A DNA stretch of 64,000 nucleotides from Takifugu bimaculatus (lineage: Eukaryota > Chordata > Actinopteri > Tetraodontiformes > Tetraodontidae), in NCBI GenBank assembly GCA_004026145.2, contig CP034977.1, positions 591,043-655,042 of the forward strand. The letters are read 5' to 3'. Every line of letters begins with the position of its first letter. Positions within the stretch are counted from its first letter, which is position 1. This document shows positions 1 to 9,487 of this stretch, in pieces. Under the pieces are notes generated by a model. The model searched no databases and was not told the origin of the DNA. It worked only from the letters and a program-made list of their open reading frames with translations. A program made the position numbers and the translations under genes.

Positions 1-330
1 GTCATTCAGGCCGTCAGCCTGTCCGTGCAGGCCTTTTCCTACGTGAAGATACTGATCGCGTGCATGGTCTCACGCAGGTCAGAGGCCAAGATGAAGGCCA
101 TCAACACATGCCTCGCCCAGCTGATGATTCTGGCCATCTTTGAGTTTGTCGCCACCTTCACTATTTTATCCCACAGGTTCAACACCGTGTCGGCCGACCT
201 GCAGAAGATCATGGGCATGCTGATATTTCTCATACCGCCGCTGCTCAATCCCATAGTTTATGGGCTGTACACAGGTGAAATCCGAAACGCTCCCCTGAGG
301 ATCATCAAAAAGAGGAGCATTTCTGTCTGA
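1..330 (+). CDS. Odorant receptor, 3' part only (TM5 to C-terminus)
   Basis: The reading frame is open from the first base to a TGA at 328-330, so this is the end of a gene that starts left of the window. The part present covers TM5, the third cytoplasmic loop, TM6, the third extracellular loop and TM7. Visible odorant receptor marks are KMKAINTCLAQL at the start of TM6 (family form KAxxTCxxHL) and the TM7 block PPLLNPIVYGL, which has the canonical NPxxY, followed by a short basic tail ending IIKKRSISV. The TM7 block and tail resemble the receptors at 1717 and 5332, so it is probably the first visible member of that tandem set. It would be a G-protein-coupled chemoreceptor of olfactory sensory neurons. 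No break is seen in the portion present. Confidence 0.9.
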   Translation, partial: VIQAVSLSVQAFSYVKILIACMVSRRSEAKMKAINTCLAQLMILAIFEFVATFTILSHRFNTVSADLQKIMGMLIFLIPPLLNPIVYGLYTGEIRNAPLRIIKKRSISV

Positions 331-1500
331 ATGTTTCACGCTCTATCACACTTCACCCACCCTCGCGTGTTGGTGCGCATTTGTGTCTTTGTACGGCAGA
401 AAAATAATGAAATGATTTCCCTGTCAGAGATTTGTTGTACCCAAGATTTGTCGCTGTCAAACACATCTGGATTGAGCTGTAGATACAGCTGTTGTGATAC
501 TCGGCTTGTTTTTCTCTGTCTCCACAAACATGTCACGTTCAGGCCAACACAAATGCGTACATGTGCTCCTTCCATCCTGAACTCATTGTCATGACTGTTT
601 TCTGTGCTTTCCCCACTTTCTGAATCTGCCAGGACCTGCGGCCTGTAACTCGCCCATAATAATCTGGTTTTCTGCAGATTTCTGGTTTCATTCCTGCGAT
701 GTGATTTTATATGTTGAAATATATCCAAAAATACTGTATCTTTGTGTGTATGTTTTATAGAAATGAATCAAATATTAAAGTTGGGATTATAACTGAACGT
801 TCTGTGAATCTGATCCCCCGATTTTAGCTGCAAGAATTAAATGCTGACATGAAAAGGGTCCCGTATAATGATGGTCTGGTGTTGATGTCCCTGTTCATCT
901 GTTGTTCATTAAAGACCATTGAATGAAAAAACAGCCCTTTGATTGATTTTTTTCTACACTATTTTGGTATGAAACTTTTTGAGGTTTATATCTGAATATC
1001 TGACACATTTAATCAGCTGAATCAGACCAAGGAGACAAAGTTAGTTTCAATGTGTAAAAATATATTAAAAATATGAACCCATCTTTTTCTCTCTTTTTGT
1101 TGTTGCTATTCAAATTGAGAGAATTGCTCGTGTCATCACTCTGTGATGTTTGTGAGAGCCAAACCTCTAAAAATAAGACTGAATAAACTGGAGCTGTATT
1201 AGGTTAGTAATGCAGATATTGTTATAGCATCAAAGACAAGAGACTGATATCAATGTTAATTTACTGTTATGTTCATTTAGTTTGGCATTTAGTTAGGCAT
1301 TTATCACTGAAGTTTTTTCTGGATGCAACTGTGGAACTTAGTTGGCTCAGCAGAGGGCCCTGAGGCCGTTGTTTCTTAAGTTCCCGATTGGTGATTAAAA
1401 GAAAAGTTCAGTTCATTCTTTGAGGTGTTACAGGCTGTGTCATGACATCACACTGAATGTCAGTGCACTCTTGGGCAATGCCACAGGGTGCCCTGGTGCC
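331..1500. other. Intergenic spacer between odorant receptor genes
   Basis: AT-rich sequence with no recognisable gene. The 3' UTR of the partial receptor presumably lies in the first few hundred bases; ATTAAA-like motifs occur near 770-780. I see no transposon domain and no tandem repeat here. Confidence 0.5.
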
Positions 1501-1716
1501 TATATAAGGCAGAGTCATTTGCATTGTGTCTTATAGGAAGTGTCACCATAGTTGAGGTGAGATATGCAACACTGTTGATTCACTGAAGTTGTGATTTCAT
1601 TTTTTCTTTTTTTTTCCCCAGCTCGCTGCTCTTTGGATGACCTTAGTTGGCAGCCTGTGGAACGGGGTATTCAAAAATGTGTCGTGCAGCATTATAGTGT
1701 GCGGTACTGAGAAGTG
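1501..1716 (+). promoter_or_regulatory. Probable TATA promoter and 5' UTR intron of the next odorant receptor
   Basis: A TATATAA box sits at 1501-1507, about 210 bases before the start codon. A good donor (GAG|GTGAGA, about 1555) and an acceptor after a T-rich tract (TTTTTTTTTCCCCAG ending about 1621) would remove a 67-base intron from the 5' UTR. Vertebrate odorant receptors commonly have an uninterrupted coding exon with an intron in the 5' UTR. The arrangement at 5066-5331 is parallel. The splice pair is inferred from sequence only. Confidence 0.5.
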
Positions 1717-2655
1717 ATGTATGCAAATATCTCGTTGCCTGTTAGCATGGTGCAGCTGGAAAATCTGAACCTCCCGCATATTTATGTCTACCCAACGCTC
1801 ATCATTGCAACTCTGTTATATATGGTGACGATGTTCTGTAATATGATGGTTTTGTTGGCTATTGCCTGTTGCAAAGAGCTGCACCAGCCCATGTTCATCC
1901 TGCTGTTCAACCTTCCCATCAGTGACATGATAGGCACCACAGCTTTTTTGCCACAGCTTCTTTGGAGCATCGTGACACAGTACAGGAGCATCCCCTACAC
2001 TGCATGCATCACTCAGGCTTTCCTCCTCCACATGTATGGCACAGGCAACCTGTTGATCTTGAGCATCATGGCGTATGACAGATATATTGCCATCTGTTTT
2101 CCTTTGAGGTACAATGAAATTATGAGTCCTTTAACCTTGGTTAAAATGATTCTTTCGGTGTGGATAGTAACTATCTCAGTCATTGCGACAATATTTTTAT
2201 TGCACAGACAGTACAAAATCTGCAGGACAAACATTGTGGATTTTTACTGTAACAATCCATCATTGCTAAAAATAATGTGTGGGGAAACCACCGTGAGCAG
2301 CAACTATGGATTAATGACCATATTCCTAATCCAAGGAGTACCTCTGGTAATAATGATGTACACATACGCACAGATCTTGTATGTATGTATTGTGACCAAT
2401 AACGCCGATGCACGACAAAAAGCCATTCAAACATGCAGCTCACATTTGTTCGTTTACCTGTTCCTGCAAGTCAATACCTTGGTTACACTGATGGCTCACC
2501 GCAATGGCAAAGTGTCCCCTACTATAAGGAGGGCTCTCGGTGTGTCAATTTTAATATTCCCACCACTCTTGGACCCAATTATATATGGCCTTAGAGTCCA
2601 GAAACTCAAAATGGGCATTAAAATGCTTCTAAAAAGAAATGTCTTCCTCCAGTAG
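1717..2655 (+). CDS. Odorant receptor, intact, 312 aa
   Basis: A single uninterrupted coding exon for a seven-transmembrane odorant receptor of class A GPCR type. I start at the ATG at 1717 because it gives the short N-terminus with an N-glycosylation site (NIS, residues 4-6) usual for the family; a second ATG at 1747 is possible. Landmarks: LHQPMF near residue 55-60 at the TM2 start, MAYDRYIAIC at 118-127 (end of TM3), the extracellular Cys near 97 that should pair with Cys178, KAIQTCSSHLFVY at 235-247 (TM6), and TM7 FPPLLDPIIYGL. The TM7 motif is DPxxY rather than the usual NPxxY, a substitution tolerated in other class A receptors. Length is normal (about 310-320 aa). An AATAAA lies at 2777-2782. 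The neighbour at 5332 is a clear paralogue. Confidence 0.94.
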   Translation: MYANISLPVSMVQLENLNLPHIYVYPTLIIATLLYMVTMFCNMMVLLAIACCKELHQPMFILLFNLPISDMIGTTAFLPQLLWSIVTQYRSIPYTACITQAFLLHMYGTGNLLILSIMAYDRYIAICFPLRYNEIMSPLTLVKMILSVWIVTISVIATIFLLHRQYKICRTNIVDFYCNNPSLLKIMCGETTVSSNYGLMTIFLIQGVPLVIMMYTYAQILYVCIVTNNADARQKAIQTCSSHLFVYLFLQVNTLVTLMAHRNGKVSPTIRRALGVSILIFPPLLDPIIYGLRVQKLKMGIKMLLKRNVFLQ

Positions 2656-3369
2656 GGGTCTGTTCTGTAGTGGCTGTACTTTACTTGACAGTTTGCTTTA
2701 ATGTTTTTTAAATATAGAAACCTGTTTATCTTGACTGTAATTTTCTGTACCACATAAACATGCTTTAGACTGGATGAATAAAATAGTAAAAAATAAATAA
2801 TAAAGGAAAATGTGCTTATTATTGCATTTTTATGGGCTATCATGACATTGTTGTTGCCTGTATCAGGCCAGTGGCAACAGTTGCTATGTAATATTTGGCT
2901 CCTTTTTCTTTCTGTCTGTGATAATGAGAAACTCAGTGAAGGATGACAAAGATGTTGTGGAGAATAAGCTGGAATGAGCCTGGGCTGAGAACATTTTAAA
3001 CTCTTTTCATTTTTATGTGTTTATATATGGGATTCATCTCACCTGTCATTTTCCTGTTTGCATTAACACATACAGGTGATGCATTTAGTGAAGCGATGGT
3101 GTTTTCTGGGGGATTTTACTCATGATGGCTCACAGCAATGATGCAATCTCAAGTTTAAAAAAAACACTTTCAGCAGTTTATGCAGGTTTGCTGGTTCTCC
3201 CTTCCTGACAGGAACCAGGAACTCGGGAGCTTCCTGGATCCAGTGAAAACAAACAAAAGTCAGGAGACATTAAACCATCATCCTGAATGGAAGAATTCCA
3301 ACAGGTTGTGTTTTGACCACTTCTTCACGCCTCTTCATGCTTGGCAAATCTGCACCGTAACGAGCCCCC
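2656..3369. other. Spacer, no gene seen
   Basis: Contains the short 3' UTR of the preceding receptor, ending shortly after AATAAA at 2777-2782. The remainder is AT-rich with no recognisable coding or repeat structure. A small open frame at 3180-3410 has no family features and I do not treat it as a gene. Confidence 0.5.
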
Positions 3370-3590
3370 TTCTTAGTTCCCGGAGTTACGCTGCCTCCCT
3401 GCCAGATTGACCTCAGTGATTCTCATGACTCTCCAGCGTTGTCCTGCTCACCTGTCTGCCTGGTCTCGATGGTTCAATCCTGCCCGCTTCCCTGGGAATC
3501 CTGTCTGCCTTCTGTTCCTGTAAATAAAACTGTGTTCAACCGAACTCTGGTGTCATTCTGGGGTTCTCATCTGGTCCCTGACAGATAACA
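3370..3590 (+). repeat. Probable interspersed repeat, retroelement 3'-end-like
   Basis: A pyrimidine-rich stretch of the kind CTGTCTGCCTGG... leads to GTAAATAAAACTGTG and ends in a tail reading TCTCATCTGGTCCCTGACA. I recognise this composition as that of 3' ends of dispersed fish retroelements, but I cannot assign a class. It abuts the LINE fragment that follows, so nested insertions are likely. Confidence 0.35.
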
Positions 3591-4330
3591 TTAAGATTAA
3601 GATTAAGATTAAGATTAAGATTAAGATTAAGATGTACTTTCCCGTAGGGAAATTGAATTGTAGTAGCAACCTATGCAAAGTATAGAAACAATAAATAAAT
3701 ACAACTAAGATTAGAACGTTATAAGCATATATACAGCATATATTATAAGTATATATATATACATATTATAAGCATTATAAGCATATATACATAAATATAG
3801 AATAAAATAGAATAAAATTACAAGATAAACATTACACAATTATTGTTGAGTAGGTTTGGGTGAATTATAGAGTTTAATGGCAGGACGGCAGGAATGACTT
3901 CCTGTACCGTTCCTTCGAGCAGCGAGGCTGCAGGAGTCTGCTGCTGAAGCTGCTCCTCAGTTTGTCCACTGTGTTATGGAGGGGGTGGGAGGGACTTGTC
4001 CATGATTGTCCGCAGTTTCAACACCATCCTGTCCCTCACCACCTTCGTCCAAGTTTGCAAGTATAAATCCAATAACAGACCCTGCCTTTTTAATGAGTTT
4101 GTTGAGTCTGTTGGCATCCTTTGCTTTAATGCCTGCACCCCAGCACACTGCAGCAAAGAAGATGGTGCTAGCCATGACAGACTGGTAGAACATGTGGAGC
4201 ATCCTGCTGCAAACACTGAAGGACCTGAGTCTCCTGAGGAAATAGTCTGCTCATGGCCTTCTTGTCATTAAACATCACACAGTAGCTGCCAAAGTCCATG
4301 ATGCAAATCTGTCTGTCAAGTTGATCGGTT
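3591..4330 (-). mobile_element. Degenerate LINE (non-LTR retrotransposon) 3' end with TTAATC tail
   Basis: Read on the minus strand, 4220-3960 encodes a broken but recognisable C-terminal part of a fish LINE reverse transcriptase ORF. The text runs MLHMFYQSVMAS, then FFAAVCWGAG, then LNKLIKKAGSVIG. This is the characteristic post-polymerase segment of fish non-LTR elements in which mock intermolecular introns are absent and the ORF ends soon after. The upstream part continues only in other frames, so the copy is dead. The 3' end, near 3640, is followed by about seven copies of the hexamer TTAATC (3591-3632 in minus-strand reading), a short-repeat tail instead of poly(A), as in CR1/L2/Rex-type LINEs. 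The exact clade is not resolved. Confidence 0.7.
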
Positions 4331-4779
4331 GGTTTGAGGTGTGTTTTGAGATCCTGTTCAAGAAACTTCTTTGAGAAGATTTGATACACAACTACTGGAA
4401 GTAGCCATCTGAAAACCTGCACACTATGGAAGGATGGGCATAGTCAGTAACGTGGCGACCCACGGAGAGGGATGGGGAGCACATTCAGTGTTTCCTGGTC
4501 CTGGTAAATGGCAAAGGCAGCGCTTGGTGGGGTCTTCTGCTGCTCTCGCCCATCTGTTGGTAATTGTGTGTTCGCTGGTGCTCTTCTATTCATCACCGTT
4601 CGCTGTTTTATCAACTCAAAACCAGTCTGCTCAGTCTCCTCTGACCTCTGATGTCCTTGGTTTACATTTTCCCATCATCCTCTGTAAACCCTGGAGATGG
4701 CCCAGCAGAGCGAGTGGAGCAAAGTCAGATAAATCACTCTGGCGCTCAGTTCGAAGGGCAGCAGGTCGCCCTGATTATG

Positions 4780-4860
4780 TCTCTGTGCCTAATTGGCTGA
4801 TTAGATATTTGCATTAACCCACATGTGTGCCTAATAAAGTGGCAGCTGAACACAACTGAG
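4780..4860. repeat. Short dispersed-repeat fragment
   Basis: The words AATTGGCTGATTAGATA...GCATTAA and CCTAATAAAGTGGC are a combination that recurs in many fish genomes as the end of an interspersed element. I recognise the motif but not its class. The flanking 4440-4780 stretch is probably part of the same or an adjacent insertion; no coding sequence is convincing there. Confidence 0.35.
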
Positions 4861-5065
4861 ATCTTACTAGACAGTCTTTTTATAGTATAAAATACAAAAA
4901 AACAAACAAACAAATCAACAGGAACCCACAGACACACCTGAGTTTAATTCTAATTCTTCCATGTGTTTAATGATCAATACAAACGTTAACGGGTGGGTCC
5001 CACGAGAGCCTGCTGTGAACTTTTTGACAAGACCGCAGGGAGAATGCGTGCAAAAAAATCTGTAG

Positions 5066-5331
5066 TATAAATCTGCCAGTCCTTCTCCACAGCTTACCAG
5101 GTTTGTTCAGACGCATCATTGATCTGGTCCATTTGCTGTTTTTTTTAATATATTGACTCAGTTTCTTGATTAAATTTTCACATTTCCTGAACTTGAATGG
5201 ACGCGGGCACGCTTTAAATTGGTAAGTGCTGCCAGTCAGCTCTGAAGATTCAATGATACTGTAATGTCGTCTCTTTAAAGCTGACCTCTCACTTATTTTT
5301 CAACAGTTCAGCACTGAAGAGCAGGAAAGAA
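5066..5331 (+). promoter_or_regulatory. Probable TATA promoter and 5' UTR intron of the next odorant receptor
   Basis: TATAAA lies at 5066-5071. A consensus donor TTG|GTAAGT at 5222 and an acceptor TTTTTCAACAG ending at 5306 define an 85-base 5' UTR intron. The second leader exon would run from 5307 to the ATG at 5332. The layout parallels that at 1501-1716. This is inferred from signal sequences only. Confidence 0.5.
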
Positions 5332-6273
5332 ATGGATGACCTGTACAACATCTCATCTGTTCTGGAGCTGAGAAGCTTTAATTTGCCTCCTGAAGCCGTC
5401 TTTCCTGCGTTTCTATTTGCCACATTGAGCTACATGGTCATCCTCTTCTGCAACCTTGTCCTGATTTCTGTGATTGTACTGAACAAATCGTTGCATCAGC
5501 CCATGTATATGATCCTGCTGAACCTCCCTGTCAATGACCTTATAGGCTCCTCAGCACTCTTCCTGCAGGTCATTAAGGACATCCTGACCAAAAGCCGGAC
5601 CATCCACTACTCATCTTGTGTCACTCAGGCTTTTTTTATTCACATTTATGCAGGCGGGACGGTCTTCATTTTGACCGCCATGGCCTATGACAGGTACATT
5701 GCCATATGTAACCCCTTAAAATACAACACAATCATGACTCACGCTCATATTTTCAGAATAATCACATGTCTGTGGCTGACTAATGTAGCACTCATGAGCG
5801 TGCTCTTCTTTCTGCTGCTGCGTTTACCTCGCTGTCGGTCTGTGCTGACACACCCCTACTGCGACCAGCCGAGTCTGCTGGCTCTGGTCTGCGCCGATGT
5901 AACCGTCAACAACATTTACGGCCTTCTCACGGTTGCCCTCACACAAGTCATAGCCAACGTCATCATCATGTACACCTATCTGCAGATCCTGGTGGCCTGT
6001 TTCAGGTCCAAGCAGCCCGACACCAAACACAAAGCTCTCCAGACATGTGCCACGCATCTGATAGTCTTCCTCCTCTTAGAGTGCCTTGGCCTTTTCACCA
6101 TCATATCGTACAGGCTGAAGGACATTTCTCCTCATTTGCGAAAATTCATGGGGATGTCGACGTTAATTTTCCCTCCAACGCTAAATCCAATCATTTACGG
6201 TCTGAAAACAAAAGAAATCAGAGATAAACTTGAAAGCTTTTGTAGAAACAAATGCAATTTATCAATTTCCTAG
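5332..6273 (+). CDS. Odorant receptor, intact, 313 aa
   Basis: A single-exon seven-transmembrane odorant receptor. The N-terminus carries an N-glycosylation site (NIS, residues 6-8). Family marks are LHQPMYMILLNLP (TM2 start), MAYDRYIAICNPLKY at residues 117-131 (end of TM3), the conserved extracellular Cys before it, KALQTCATHL (TM6 start), and TM7 FPPTLNPIIYGLKTKEI with intact NPxxY. A short C-terminal tail is rich in Lys and Ser. It shares LHQPM, AYDRYIAIC and the TM7 block with the gene at 1717, so the two are tandem duplicates. It should signal through the olfactory Golf/adenylyl cyclase pathway; the ligand is unknown. An AATAAA lies at 6568-6573. Nothing is broken. Confidence 0.95.
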   Translation: MDDLYNISSVLELRSFNLPPEAVFPAFLFATLSYMVILFCNLVLISVIVLNKSLHQPMYMILLNLPVNDLIGSSALFLQVIKDILTKSRTIHYSSCVTQAFFIHIYAGGTVFILTAMAYDRYIAICNPLKYNTIMTHAHIFRIITCLWLTNVALMSVLFFLLLRLPRCRSVLTHPYCDQPSLLALVCADVTVNNIYGLLTVALTQVIANVIIMYTYLQILVACFRSKQPDTKHKALQTCATHLIVFLLLECLGLFTIISYRLKDISPHLRKFMGMSTLIFPPTLNPIIYGLKTKEIRDKLESFCRNKCNLSIS

Positions 6274-7440
6274 TAGATAGTTAGTTTCCAGTAGTTTTTC
6301 TCCCGCAGTTTCATTTGCTCTGAAAGCTTTTCTTTAATCATGTGTATGAAATGTCCACATGCTCACACATTATTGAATGAGTGCTTCCCGAATTTGTGAT
6401 GCACCGTGCATGAAAATCAAGTCATTTCCATTTTTAGTCTTTGAATACATCTGTCACTGTTTGTTTAAGAGTTTTTGTTTCAGAAGCTCTGCCATCTGGT
6501 TTTCACAAACAAGTAACCTTTTTTTAAAGAAAAATATTGTCTGTTTGCATCTCTGTAGGAAAATGTGAATAAATGACTGATTAAATTATGGATGATCTAC
6601 ATTTTTGTACATTTTGTAAAATGTCACCTATTTGATATATGATCATTTTTATGCCCTAATGTTTCACTGTCAGTGAGACAGTAAAAAGAAGCCAAGATGG
6701 AGATAATGCTCCTCTTATTTCATGTATGTAAATATCTAAACTTAGCTGGAAATTTAAATACACTCATGATAAGATCATACTCATTTCATACTCACAAAAT
6801 AGGATTGCCCTTTATTTTTCCTTAATTTCTTTCTGTATTCACAGCCTAAAGGCAACAGGGGGAGCCTTTGGAACACAGTTAAACAATCTTCGACAAAGGA
6901 AACAAATTTATTGACTATTTTCTCAACACAGTTCATGTTCATGATCATGTGCGCTTTACTGCCCTCATGTGGCTGCTCACTATAAAAGGATATTGTAATA
7001 GCGCTACGCAAAACTAAGACAACTTTATATAATAAAATATTTAGCTCTGCTTATCTTTATCTATTTATGTTGTGGCTATTCAAACCTACAGATCTGTAAG
7101 GTAATCTCTGTATAAATGGCACAGACACAGAGTGAGTTTATAACACTAAATTTAAATAAATTTTATATGTGCTGGGTGTTTTACATTCAATTTGCATCCA
7201 AATTCCCTTCAGTATTGATAAAAAAAATAATAGTTTAGACGGTGCTTTCACTGTGTTAAAATATTACTTTTAACACAGTTTAATGACAATAAAAGTGAGG
7301 AAAATATTTTAGGGAACAGTTAAAGGTTAAAGGTGAGTTCACCATGTGATCCAACTTCTGTAAATTCCCTCCTTATCATGTCTTTCGGTGTGTTTGACCT
7401 CCAAAAGCTTGGATTCACTCCTACCACATCTGTGGTGAGA
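6274..7440. other. Spacer, 3' UTR then AT-rich sequence
   Basis: Holds the likely 3' UTR of the preceding receptor (AATAAA at 6568-6573). No gene or repeat is recognised in the rest. Confidence 0.5.
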
Positions 7441-7733
7441 TGATCTAATCCTGGACAGTGTTAAGTGTTGATCCAACAGATACGGGATGTCCCAGAGGTG
7501 CCTGAATGGTTTCACGTCTAGGGAACAGATGGGCCTGGCAATAGATCTGCGTCTTTTTTATCCAGGAACTGCTGACCCACTCCAGCCACCTGAGGTCAGG
7601 CGCTGACATGCAGCTGGAGGAGACTGCAGACTGCATGAGGGCCGTGTGCTCCTCCAGGGATGTCCCTCTTCATGCTGGAGGATGTTGCAGACAGACCTGT
7701 CAATTCTGGTGTTCTCCATGAGCACACGCAACA

Positions 7734-7792
<59 letters not shown>

Positions 7793-7985
7793 TGGGCCCT
7801 CATGCCGCCATCATGGAGTCTGCTTGGACAGAAAGATGCACATGGTGTCCTGCTGGAAACAATCAAGTCGGAGCCGATAGCGCCACTGCTGCTGGTTTGG
7901 TGGCCTCCTATCCCCCTATCACCTGTCTCCTGTTATTTCCACCACACTCTTTGCCCCATTCTTTTTTGAAACAGCGTATGATCAG
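7441..7985 (-). mobile_element. Degenerate Tc1/mariner transposase relic
   Basis: The stretch reads, on the plus strand, as the complement of a fish Tc1-type transposase gene. It keeps recognisable nucleotide blocks in the right order: CCAGGAACTGCTGAC with CACTCCAGCCAC, then CATGCTGGAGGATGTTGCAG, then GTGGGCCCTCATGCC with CATCATGGAGTCTG. On the minus strand short peptide islands such as CNILQH survive, but frames are broken repeatedly, so no active transposase is encoded. A (GT)n run has expanded inside the element (7733-7791). Terminal inverted repeats were not found. The family call rests on remembered sequence blocks, not on a search. Confidence 0.65.
7733..7791. repeat. (GT)n microsatellite
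   Basis: An essentially pure run of GT dinucleotides, nearly 30 copies. It lies within the transposon relic. Confidence 0.97.
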
Positions 7986-8844
7986 ACCTTTTATTTCAAT
8001 GGGAAATGACTAAATCTGAAGATGAGTAAATATTTGCTCAGTACTAAAGTGCTCAACTTCACCAAGCAACTATAACTCTAAATTTTCTGAGAGCTGCACC
8101 CCTCATGGACGTCATGTAAGCCCTTTTACTTGATGGCTATTGATGTTGAAATGTCATTTTAAGTAAATCATTGTTGTCATTCATGCTGGTGATGTGCGTG
8201 TTGTTTTGATGGTTTTATGTTGATGATGCAAGACAGAAAGGTTCAAGCCATTAGGGCCAGTTCTCCCACTGAGCCTTGCTGCTCTAACCAAGGGATGACA
8301 ATTCGCTGTTGTCATCCATTATATCAGAAACGTTTAGCTACTGTTTCCCTCATTAGTGTAACGACTTGTTTGTTTTCAGAGTGCGACGAATGAGTGACGT
8401 ACCGCCCTCGTTTCCCTGGAGAGACCCCTTCCTCAGTGCTGCCTCCTGTAATGAACCTCACAGGGTTTGGCAACAGCGCAGTAAACAACCAATATGGCCA
8501 TTTTCTTTTGTAATCTTTGAGTTTGTGAAAGTCTTCAGTCACTCAAAAAGTCTCTTTGAATGCCAAACGGCCTCGTTTTTCACTTTTTCACAGGATATCG
8601 CTGAGTATAAATGACATCGTTTCAATAAATCAGTGATTTGGAAGAGTTGGAAAATGATTAAGTAAATAGAGCCAAAGAAACAAGCATAACACAGAAAAGG
8701 GAAACCTAATTCTCAGTTAAAAAGAGTCAAATCTCAGCATCAACAGGAAACACTGAGGCTTACGTTTAAAATCCCAACCTGGACTGAGGGTCCGAAGGGC
8801 CTCCCTCATCATCAGGTTCAGCCAAATCTGTTTTTAATTTTGTA
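7986..8844. other. Spacer, no gene seen
   Basis: No recognisable domain, splice-linked coding exon or repeat. Short open frames here have no family features. Confidence 0.45.
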
Positions 8845-9215
8845 TGTGGGGTCAGTGTGTGTGTTCATGCATCATGAGGACCAAAATACACTTTTCATCA
8901 GCAAAGGGAGGACATTTTTGCTGGTCCTCACAGCATCGAAGGGCTGTTTGAGGGTTGACTTGTTTTTAGGTTTGAGGTTAAAGTTGGTTGTTAGAGTGAT
9001 GGCCAGTGTTAGCGTTGCTGTGTGGCAATCAGTTGTGTTGCTTAGGATGAGGATAATGGTAAGGAGAGAGTCCTCATAAATGTGTGTGTGTGATTTTCCT
9101 TTTTTCTTCTATTTTTATAGATGCTAAATTATGAGGACCAAATAAAGAGAACTGCAACTGAGGATAGTTGCTGAACGTAAGGACATTTTGGCTGGACCTC
9201 ACTCTTAAGGGCAAT
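8845..9215. repeat. Interspersed repeat with duplicated GAGGACCAAA...GGACCTCAC ends
   Basis: Two related modules flank a central part. The first runs from ATGAGGACCAAAATACAC (about 8873) to GCTGGTCCTCACAGC (about 8935). The second runs from ATGAGGACCAAATAAAG (about 9131) to GGCTGGACCTCAC (about 9207). The middle contains GGGCTGTTTGAGGGTTGACTT and a TTAG-rich part. This combination is a common dispersed repeat in fish genomes; I do not know its class. It does not encode a protein. Confidence 0.5.
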
Positions 9216-9232
9216 TAAAACAGGAATCAAAA

Positions 9233-9429
9233 AAATTAAATAAACTTTATTTATATAGCATCTGTTACAATCCAAATTGTCTATAGGCACTTTAAAGGGG
9301 GAGGGGGGGGGGGGGGCAGATAGAGAAGATAATAGATTGAAGATTTAGATTTAAGTGATGCAAATGCATTAATTACAAGCTATCAATATAAGAGCTGAAG
9401 TGATAAAGAAGAAGTGATAAATGCGTTGT

Positions 9430-9485
<56 letters not shown>
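9233..9485. repeat. Repeat fragment, poly-G tract and (CA)n microsatellite
   Basis: AATAAACTTTATTTATATAGCA followed by ...GGCACTTTAAAGG (9235-9300) is a widespread fish repeat end. It is followed by a G homopolymer (about 9302-9316) and a pure (CA)n run at 9433-9485. Homopolymer length should be treated with caution. Confidence 0.6.

Positions 9486-9487
<2 letters not shown>

Noticed and set aside
7646..8013. Open frames with alternating Cys-Val or His-Thr runs
   Set aside because: They are translations of a (GT)n run inside a transposon relic, with no splice or domain context.
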